Below are positions 7,760 to 12,459 of a stretch of 12,459 nucleotides of DNA, one piece after another. Both the position numbers and the translations under genes were made by a program. The stretch is from Acidobacteriota bacterium (GTDB taxonomy: Bacteria; Acidobacteriota; Thermoanaerobaculia; Multivoradales; JAHEKO01). Position 1 is the first letter of the stretch. Each line of letters starts with the position of its first letter. The DNA lies in the NCBI GenBank assembly GCA_024638355.1, contig JAHEKO010000068.1, forward strand, positions 1 to 12,459, read 5' to 3'. Under the pieces are notes generated by a model. The model was given only the letters and a program-made list of their open reading frames with translations, was not told the DNA's origin and ran no database searches.

Positions 7760-8983
7760 GTGCGCTGGGGTCTGGTGGGCGCGGTGGCCTGGCGCTTCCT
7801 TCGCGGACGCCGCAGCCGGCTGCTGGACGGTACGGCGCGCTCGGCGCTGGCGGCGACCGCGATCGGGGTCGCGGCGATGGTGATCGCGATGGCGCTCATG
7901 ACCGGCTACCGCGAGGACCTGCACCGCAAGCTGCTGCGCGGAAACGCCGCGGTCCTCGCCTACCCGTTGAGCGACGAGTGGCTCGACCTGGCCGGCGAGG
8001 TCTACGATCGGCTCCTGGCCCTTCCCACCGTGGACAAGGTGCGTCGGGTGGCGTACGGCCAGGGCTCGCTCACCTCGCGGCGGGCGCCGGAGGCGCTCGA
8101 GGTGACCCTGCGCGGCGAGAATCCGGCGGAGGGACTTCAGGGTCTGGGGGAGCTCGAGCTCGCCGCGGGCGGTCTCGCGGGCGGCGGCGTGCCGGGCATC
8201 GTCGTCGGCGCCGATCTCGCCCGGGAGCTCGACGCCGGGCCCGACGAGGTGGTGCGACTCATGGTGCTCGGAGCGCAGAACGGCCGGCCGCGGTTCCGCT
8301 ATCAGAGCGTGCGCGTCGCGGGCACCTTCCGCAGCGGATTCTCGGAGTTCGACCAGGGGATGGCGGTGATCGATCGCGAGCTTCTAGAGCGCCTGATGGG
8401 AGGGGGCATCGGCGGCTCGTTCTTCGAGTTCGAGGTGCCGCGGTCGGTCGAGCCGGCCGCCGCGGCAGCGGATATCCGCGAGATCCTCGGGCCGGACTTT
8501 CTGATCCGGGAATGGAGCGAGCTGAACGCCGAGCTGTTCGCCGCCCTGCGCATTCAGCAGCTGGCCCTGTTCTGCGTTCTGGGCCTGATCGTTCTCGTCT
8601 CGACCTTCAACGTGGCTTCGAGCCTCGTGGTGCTGGTACGCGAGCGCATGCGCGACGTCGGCGTTTTGAGTGCGCTGGGCTTCGAGCCCCGGCAGCTGCA
8701 GGGCGTTTTCCTGTTGTTCGGGGCCACTTTGGGCCTGCTCGGCACCTTGACCGGCGTGGCGCTGGGAACGACGGTCTCGCTGGTACTGAGCCGCTACGAG
8801 CTGATCCGCTTCGGCCCCGAAGTGGCCGCCGTCTATTTCCTGAGCTCGGTTCCGTTTCGCGTCGAGTGGCTCGACCTTTTCGCCGTCGTCGGCTTCACCT
8901 TGGCGGTCATGGTCGTCGCCTGCTGGCTACCGTCTCGCCGGGCCGGGAGGGTGCGCCCTGCGGTGGCCCTGCGCTATGAGTAG
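7760..8983 (+). CDS. ABC transporter permease, LolC/LolE lipoprotein-release family
   Basis: A 407-residue inner-membrane permease. It has the four-helix FtsX/MacB topology: TM1 about 29-48 (SALAATAIGVAAMVIAMALM), a large periplasmic domain (about 50-262), then TM2 about 266-293, TM3 about 314-341 and TM4 about 370-392. The tail WLPSRRAGRVRPAVALRYE is the typical family ending. LolC/E proteins work with the ATPase LolD to extract lipoproteins from the inner membrane for LolA. No LolD or second permease is in this window, and a terminator follows at once, so the partner ATPase must be encoded elsewhere. The start is a GTG 2 nt after the carA stop with no clear Shine-Dalgarno; later GTG codons are possible. 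The family is clear, but lipoprotein export versus another FtsX-type function is inference. Confidence 0.88.
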   Translation: MRWGLVGAVAWRFLRGRRSRLLDGTARSALAATAIGVAAMVIAMALMTGYREDLHRKLLRGNAAVLAYPLSDEWLDLAGEVYDRLLALPTVDKVRRVAYGQGSLTSRRAPEALEVTLRGENPAEGLQGLGELELAAGGLAGGGVPGIVVGADLARELDAGPDEVVRLMVLGAQNGRPRFRYQSVRVAGTFRSGFSEFDQGMAVIDRELLERLMGGGIGGSFFEFEVPRSVEPAAAAADIREILGPDFLIREWSELNAELFAALRIQQLALFCVLGLIVLVSTFNVASSLVVLVRERMRDVGVLSALGFEPRQLQGVFLLFGATLGLLGTLTGVALGTTVSLVLSRYELIRFGPEVAAVYFLSSVPFRVEWLDLFAVVGFTLAVMVVACWLPSRRAGRVRPAVALRYE

Positions 8984-8992
8984 AAGGAGTGC

Positions 8993-9022
8993 GGGGGCCG
9001 GATATTCCGGCCCCCTCGTTTT
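8993..9022 (+). terminator. Rho-independent terminator after the lolC/E-like gene
   Basis: GGGGGCCGG (8993-9001), loop ATATT, CCGGCCCCC (9007-9015), then TCGTTTT. The 9-bp all-G/C stem (10 bp if the loop-closing A-T pair forms) sits 9 nt after the stop at 8983, ending the aroF-carA-permease transcript. Confidence 0.85.
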
Positions 9023-9031
9023 GGAAGGATG

Positions 9032-9205
9032 GGCTGCGCCTTTCGGGCAGCCGGGTGGGGTGCTTGGCGGGCCGGAAAAGTGATCTCCGGCGGTGGGACG
9101 CCAATCTCGACGGCGGACGCCGTCGAGCGGTTCCCGGAAGGTCGGCCGGAAGGACCGGCCTGCGGTAACAACTCTTATACGGAGCTGCCCCACGTGGGGT
9201 TTGTT
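9032..9205. other. Hairpin-rich intergenic segment, possible structured RNA
   Basis: Five stem-loops follow each other within 174 bp: GGCTGC/GCAGCC (9032-9052); GCCGGA/TCCGGC (9071-9091, 9-nt loop); CTCGACGGCG/CGCCGTCGAG (9106-9127, perfect 10 bp); GGCCGG-AAGGA-CCGGCC (9144-9160); and CCCCACGTGGGG (9188-9199) followed by TTTGTT, which looks like a weak terminator on the plus strand. No convincing ORF covers the segment, and it lies after a strong terminator. It could be a small RNA, a leader of the downstream small gene, or a cluster of palindromic repeats. I recognise no named riboswitch. Confidence 0.45.
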
Positions 9206-9225
9206 CGGCGGCGCCGGCAAAGTGG

Positions 9226-9480
9226 ATGCGGTGGCCGATGAGCCGGGGCCGGAGCGAGGACCGGGCGTGGCTGCTGGCAAGGCTCGGGGCAGGCTCGGGA
9301 CCGGCGCCCGGGCTGTGCGCCGCCTGCCGGCACGTCGAGCTCCTGGAGTCCGCACGCAGCGTGTTCGTCCGCTGCGGACTGGCTCGCGCCGATCCGCGCT
9401 TCCCGCGCTATCCGTCCCTGCCGGTGCTCGACTGCCCCGGCTACTCCCGCTCCGATGACCCCGATCCCGCCGGCTCCTGA
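9226..9480 (+). CDS. Small four-cysteine protein, putative zinc-binding, unknown function
   Basis: An 84-residue protein. The core is LCAACRHVELLESARSVFV, RCGLARADPRFPRYP and LPVLDCPGY, with cysteines at 31, 34, 50 and 70. The CxxC pair plus two further cysteines suggests a single zinc-ribbon-like site. The Asp-Pro-Arg-Phe-Pro-x-Tyr-Pro segment followed by Leu-Pro-Val-Leu-x-Cys-Pro-Gly-Tyr is a pattern I associate with a conserved hypothetical family in several high-GC phyla; this is memory, not a search. It has no signal peptide or membrane helix. The start is uncertain: ATG 9226 (weak AAGTGG upstream) or ATG 9238. Its 3' end converges with the stress-protein gene with 24 nt between stops; a 5-bp hairpin (9486-9499) lies in that gap. 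Confidence 0.7.
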   Translation: MRWPMSRGRSEDRAWLLARLGAGSGPAPGLCAACRHVELLESARSVFVRCGLARADPRFPRYPSLPVLDCPGYSRSDDPDPAGS

Positions 9481-9504
9481 CCTTCTCGCCAAGCGGCGAC
9501 GGCG

Positions 9505-10452
9505 CTAGGCTCCGTCGCCCGCCGGCGCGTCGAGGAGCGACTTGCCGAACGACTTCACCAGCATCACCGGCAGCGGCGAGGTGCGGACCACCTGCTCGGA
9601 GGTGCTGCCGAGCAGCAGCCGCTCGAGGCCGGTCAGACCATGGGTGGCGGTGACGATCAGGTCGGAGCCCTTCTCTCGGGCGAAATCCAGGATCTCGCTG
9701 GCCGGATGGCCGTCGATCACCGCCAGCTCGTGGTCGATCTTCGGGTCTCCCGCCTCCTCCAGCAGCTTTTCCAGCGCGCGGGCGCCGCGCTCCCGGATGC
9801 CCTGTATCTGCTCGACCGGCGCCATGGCCGGCACCGGGGCGTAGAAGTAGGGGTAGACCGGCTGCTGGACCACATGCAGGAGCTGGAGACTGGCGTCGTA
9901 GCTACGCGCCAGCTCGGTCGCGTAGGCGAGCGCCACGCGTGAGTGCTCCGAGAAGTCGATGGGCACGAGGATCCGCTCGATCGCCTCGAGTGGCCGGCCC
10001 TCTTCGAGCTCCCGCAGCGTGATCACCGGGGCATGCGAGGAGCGGACGACTTCGGCGGCGACGCTCCCCATCAGCAAGCGCGAGGCGCCGCGACGGCCGT
10101 GCGTCCCCATGACGATCAGGTCGACGTCGTGCTCTTCGGCGTGCTCGAGAATCAGATCCGCCGCCGAGACTCCGCGGGCGGTGAACTCCTCGAGGGTCAC
10201 CGGCCCGCCCTCGTGCCGCTTGACCAGCGAGGCGAGTCTGGAGTTGGCGATCTCGAAGAGCTTGCCCAGGAGCTCCTTGGTGTCGGGAAAGTGCTGCTCG
10301 GGGCTCGCTGGATCGTCCTCGTGGAGGACGACTGCGTGGAACAGATGAAGCGTCGCCTCGTACTGCTCGGCCAGGAAGAGGGCGTGCGCGAAGGCCTGGC
10401 GTGAGCATTCGGAGAAATCGGTGGGGAAGAGGATGGTCTGTATCTTGAGCAC
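9505..10452 (-). CDS. Tandem-domain universal stress protein (UspA family)
   Basis: A 315-residue cytosolic protein made of two Usp domains (about 1-147 and 158-300). Each opens with a beta-strand and acidic residue (ILFPTDFSECS at 7-17; ILVPIDFSEHS at 161-171) and ends with the nucleotide-binding loop. Domain 1 has the complete ATP motif G-x2-G-x9-G-S (G116-THG-RRGASRLLM-GS130). In domain 2 the first glycine is replaced by alanine (A269-THG, then GS at 282-283), a change seen in some Usp domains. The start is a GTG with AGGAGG (10463-10458) 5 nt upstream. Such proteins bind ATP and are induced by stress, starvation or energy limitation, often without a known biochemical reaction. Nothing nearby indicates a particular stress. 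Confidence 0.93.
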   Translation of the reverse strand: MLKIQTILFPTDFSECSRQAFAHALFLAEQYEATLHLFHAVVLHEDDPASPEQHFPDTKELLGKLFEIANSRLASLVKRHEGGPVTLEEFTARGVSAADLILEHAEEHDVDLIVMGTHGRRGASRLLMGSVAAEVVRSSHAPVITLRELEEGRPLEAIERILVPIDFSEHSRVALAYATELARSYDASLQLLHVVQQPVYPYFYAPVPAMAPVEQIQGIRERGARALEKLLEEAGDPKIDHELAVIDGHPASEILDFAREKGSDLIVTATHGLTGLERLLLGSTSEQVVRTSPLPVMLVKSFGKSLLDAPAGDGA

Positions 10453-10473
10453 GACACCCTCCTTTCTGTGTCG

Positions 10474-10503
10474 GTTCTATCCGTAAGGGGCGAGCCCTGC
10501 CAC
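10474..10503 (-). promoter_or_regulatory. Possible sigma-70-type promoter of the stress-protein gene
   Basis: GTGGCA (10503-10498) and TAGAAC (10479-10474) are separated by 18 nt. Each matches its consensus at four of six positions. Initiation near 10467 would give a leader of about 15 nt that just includes the ribosome site. Confidence 0.25.
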
Positions 10504-10584
10504 ACCCGTGGTGGCGGGCGGACATCTGTCCCCGGGGTGGGCGCGGTGCGCTCGATCGCGACCCCGGCGGGCAGGGCGCGGCGC

Positions 10585-11781
10585 TCAGCTCCTGTCGTAC
10601 GTGCGGCGGACCAGAACGACGTAGCGCCCGACCGGTCCCACCCGCCGGAAGCCGAGCAGGTGGAAGAGCTCGAGGGTGAGGAAGCGGGCGACGCGCCGAT
10701 TCACGATGAAGGCGCCGGGCCGCTCGGGGTGCTTGCGCACTCCCGGCAGCAGATGCACGAAGCGCTCGAAGCGGTGGTGCCTCACCAGGGCCGACAGCTT
10801 GAGCCAGACCGGCAAGACCGGGCGGACGACGAAGAACCCGTCGTCTCCCTGTTCCTGGTAGAGGGGCATGAGCAGCAGACCCTCGGTGGGGCTGGAGATC
10901 TCGCCCGACCTGTCGCGCGCCAGCTTCTGGCCGCGCTCCACCGGCTGGAACGTGCGGTGCTCCGGCTTCATGCGGAAGCCGTCGCCGCCCGAGATGGCGT
11001 GGCGGTAGCGAACCTCGACGATCGACGGCAGCTCCGCGCTTTCGAGCTCGAGCTTTTGCCGCGCCTCGCGGAGCTCATCGAGATCGCCGTTCAGCAGGCC
11101 GGCGGCCTCGAGGGCGATCCAGACGGCGGCTTCGGCGCGCTCGGCGGCGAACGGCTCCTGATGCTGCCCGGCCTCGAAGCCGATGCCGGTGACGCCACGG
11201 CCGCAGAGGTAGTGCGAGAGCGTGCCGCCTACCTCCTCCTCGAAGCCGAGCACCATCGGCACCGGGAAGTTGAGCGCGAAAGCGCGATTGGCCAGCGTGT
11301 CCTCGAGCACCGAGAAGGCGGGACCGGGACCCGACGTCGTGTGCAGGTCGAGCATGAACAGACTGCCGCCGGCCTGCTGAATCAGGGGCTCGATCTCCCG
11401 GTCGAGCTCGAGCAGCTCGCGGTCCTCCGGCGAGGAGGGCTCCGGCGTCTGGCGCAACAGCTCGATCCGATCGGCGAACCAGGCGCGATTCAGATCGTGA
11501 TCGACGAACCGGCGACCTACCGAGAGTGCCTTGCGGTTGCCGACCAGGCCGATCACCCGGCCGCTGAGCGGCGCGCCGATGGCGCGGAGCCGGCTCAGGG
11601 CCCGCTCGAGACCGACCACGCCCATCGGCTCGTTGCCGTGGAGTCCGGCCACGATCAAGAGGATCGGTCCGCTCTCCGGGCCGAGCCGGTCGAGCACGCG
11701 CGGCGGCGCCTCGGCTCCGGTCGGGGCTTCGAGGGCGACCATCTCGCCTTCCGCCGGGGTCTCTTGCAGGCTCTGACTCAT
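10585..11781 (-). CDS. M14-family succinylglutamate desuccinylase / aspartoacylase-like zinc hydrolase
   Basis: A 398-residue protein. Zinc ligands are visible as H48-G-N-E51 in GLHGNEPMG and His147 in FMLDLHTTSGPG; the substrate-binding Asp-Leu-Asn-Arg motif is at 96-99, and the catalytic Glu203 lies in GIGFEAGQH. The carboxypeptidase-like domain spans about 30-225. A beta-rich segment follows (HAISGGDGFRMKPEH, then GLLLMPLYQEQGDDGFF), as in AstE/AspA-like proteins. The last 80 or so residues are basic and hydrophobic (LPGVRKHPERPGAFIVNRRVARF) and go beyond the minimal family. The reaction is likely removal of an acyl group from an N-acyl amino acid. No other ast genes are present, so the substrate is open. 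The start ATG 11781 is preferred to a GTG at 11835, because that GTG lies in the apparent -35 box; the ribosome site is weak. Confidence 0.9.
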   Translation of the reverse strand: MSQSLQETPAEGEMVALEAPTGAEAPPRVLDRLGPESGPILLIVAGLHGNEPMGVVGLERALSRLRAIGAPLSGRVIGLVGNRKALSVGRRFVDHDLNRAWFADRIELLRQTPEPSSPEDRELLELDREIEPLIQQAGGSLFMLDLHTTSGPGPAFSVLEDTLANRAFALNFPVPMVLGFEEEVGGTLSHYLCGRGVTGIGFEAGQHQEPFAAERAEAAVWIALEAAGLLNGDLDELREARQKLELESAELPSIVEVRYRHAISGGDGFRMKPEHRTFQPVERGQKLARDRSGEISSPTEGLLLMPLYQEQGDDGFFVVRPVLPVWLKLSALVRHHRFERFVHLLPGVRKHPERPGAFIVNRRVARFLTLELFHLLGFRRVGPVGRYVVLVRRTYDRS

Positions 11782-12123
11782 TGCGGGCGGGTCACACAAA
11801 GGGCGAAGTCTAGCGTGTTCGGTTAGCCAGGTCACTACCTCTCGGCGGACGCGAGCCCCACTCCGTGGGGCGTTGCGCGGATCGGGCGCCGGTTAGAAGC
11901 TGAGATCGCTCCGGCGGCCCGCCGAGGCCGATCCCGACCCTGCCCAGGGACGGCAAAAAGCGTGGCCGTCGGTGTTTTTTTGTGTCGGCCCGGTCGGTTG
12001 CGCGGCCTTGTTCCCCTGCTCGAGGCGAACCGGTGCGGCGTTGCGATCCGGATCCGGTGGAGGCCGAGCGCACGAGGGCCGGCCGGCCCGCCGGGCGGGA
12101 AGAGAGAGCTGACCGGACGCGCC
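11782..12123. other. Intergenic gap with hairpins, no convincing gene
   Basis: A 342-bp non-coding stretch. It holds the hydrolase promoter (11807-11835), a perfect 7-bp hairpin GCCCCAC-TCC-GTGGGGC (11855-11871), and GACGGC/GCCGTC (11949-11954 with 11965-11970) followed after GGTG by seven T residues on the plus strand (11975-11981). Near 12089-12103 lie the self-complementary GGCCGGCCGGCC and a C/G-rich CCCGCC/GGCGGG pairing, without a T-tract on the minus strand where the regulator gene ends. The T-run structure faces the plus strand, where no gene precedes it, so I do not call it a terminator of a known gene. Confidence 0.55.
11807..11835 (-). promoter_or_regulatory. Candidate sigma-70-type promoter of the M14-family hydrolase gene
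   Basis: GTGACC (11835-11830) and TAGACT (11812-11807) have the optimal 17-nt spacing, each matching at four of six positions. Initiation near 11800 gives a leader of about 20 nt to the ATG at 11781 and rules out the upstream in-frame GTG as start. Confidence 0.45.
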
Positions 12124-12459
12124 TCAATCGGCGTCCGTCGGGGCTTCCACCAAGCGGTTGCGCAAGGCGTAGGCGACGACCTGGGCGCGGTTGTGGAGGT
12201 GCAGCTTGTCGAGGATGTTGCGGACGTGGAACTTGACCGTGTTCTCACTCACGCCGAGCTGCTCCGCCAGCTTGCGGTTCGACGTCACCCCCTGGACCAT
12301 GAGCTCGAGAACGTCGGTCTCGCGTTCGGTCAGCGCGTCGGGGTCGTACGATTCGGCCGCCCGGCGCCGCGGCCGCGCGAACTCCTCGAGCACCTTGCGC
12401 GCCAGCGCCGGGGTCAGCGCGGGCTCGCCGCGGGCGACGCCTTCGAGCAGGTTGAAGAA
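12124..12459 (-). CDS. LuxR/NarL-family response regulator, C-terminal DNA-binding part (5' end outside window)
   Basis: The last 111 residues of a protein whose frame stays open to the right edge. The visible part begins FFNLLEGVARGEPALTPALA, a linker typical between a receiver domain and its output domain in NarL/FixJ-type regulators. It then has a complete LuxR helix-turn-helix: LTERETDVLELMVQGVTSNR, KLAEQLGVSENTVKFHVRNI, LDKLHLHNRAQVVAYALRN. Conserved Glu/Arg in TERE, the SENTVKFHV recognition helix and the KLHLHNR dimer segment are all intact. It would bind DNA as a dimer, probably upon phosphorylation by a histidine kinase. The receiver domain, its phospho-Asp and the kinase lie outside the window, so a two-component role is inferred from the linker. 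Targets are unknown. Confidence 0.92.
   Translation of the reverse strand, partial: FFNLLEGVARGEPALTPALARKVLEEFARPRRRAAESYDPDALTERETDVLELMVQGVTSNRKLAEQLGVSENTVKFHVRNILDKLHLHNRAQVVAYALRNRLVEAPTDAD

Noticed and set aside
9092..9101. GGTGGGACGC resembles the core of GEMM-type c-di-GMP riboswitches
   Set aside because: The expected upstream GCAAAC segment with its GAAA-capped stem and the tetraloop receptor are absent, so the match is too short.
9029..9241. 70-residue plus-strand open frame between the terminator and the four-cysteine gene
   Set aside because: It runs through the perfect hairpins, overlaps the start of the next gene, has no ribosome site, and has no recognisable or balanced composition.
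10485..10505. TGGCAGGGCTCGC upstream of the stress-protein gene resembles a sigma-54 promoter
   Set aside because: The GG to GC distance is 10 bp where 12 is required, and the flanking bases do not fit.
10468..11826. 452-residue plus-strand open frame opposite the M14 hydrolase gene
   Set aside because: The sequence is a charged shadow with no motif. The minus strand encodes a hydrolase with all zinc and catalytic residues.

Overview
This is about 12.5 kb of a high-GC bacterial chromosome, densely packed with housekeeping and metabolic genes. A LolC/LolE-type permease and several exported proteins point to a diderm (outer-membrane) bacterium. Gene content and protein style fit Acidobacteriota or a similar high-GC phylum, but that placement is inference from general resemblance; there is no rRNA or other marker here.

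Layout. (1) 1-1296, minus strand: a secreted alpha/beta-hydrolase (S33/TAP-like), cut by the left edge. (2) 1297-1778: a 482-bp intergenic region between divergent genes. It is dominated by a 204-bp nearly perfect palindrome (1480-1683), the most unusual DNA structure in the window. (3) 1779-4721, plus strand: a tightly coupled four-gene operon of acyl-CoA dehydrogenase, MeaB GTPase, methylmalonyl-CoA epimerase and an unrecognised 115-residue protein with an Sm/SH3-like sequence pattern. The first three form a route from acyl-CoA (branched-chain or odd-chain) through propionyl-CoA and methylmalonyl-CoA to succinyl-CoA; the mutase and carboxylase must lie elsewhere. (4) 4731-5552, minus: an exported protein of unknown function. 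It converges on the operon at a 17-nt hairpin that contains both stop codons. (5) 5620-8983, plus: DAHP synthase (type I-beta, all four metal ligands present), carbamoyl-phosphate synthase small subunit carA, and a LolC/E-like permease, ending at a clear intrinsic terminator (8993-9022). The -10 elements of this operon and of the divergent exported-protein gene overlap. (6) 9023-9225: a short region with five consecutive hairpins and no convincing gene. (7) 9226-9480, plus: a small four-cysteine protein. (8) 9505-10452 and 10585-11781, both minus: a tandem universal stress protein and an M14-family succinylglutamate desuccinylase/aspartoacylase-like zinc hydrolase. (9) 11782-12123: a non-coding gap with hairpins. 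(10) 12124-12459, minus: the C-terminal LuxR-type DNA-binding domain of a response regulator, cut by the right edge.

I saw no tRNA, rRNA, CRISPR array, transposase, phage gene or defence system. The candidates for something undescribed are the 204-bp palindrome, the Sm-like protein tied to methylmalonyl-CoA metabolism, the hairpin cluster before the four-cysteine protein, and the overlapping divergent promoters with a possibly leaderless exported-protein gene.
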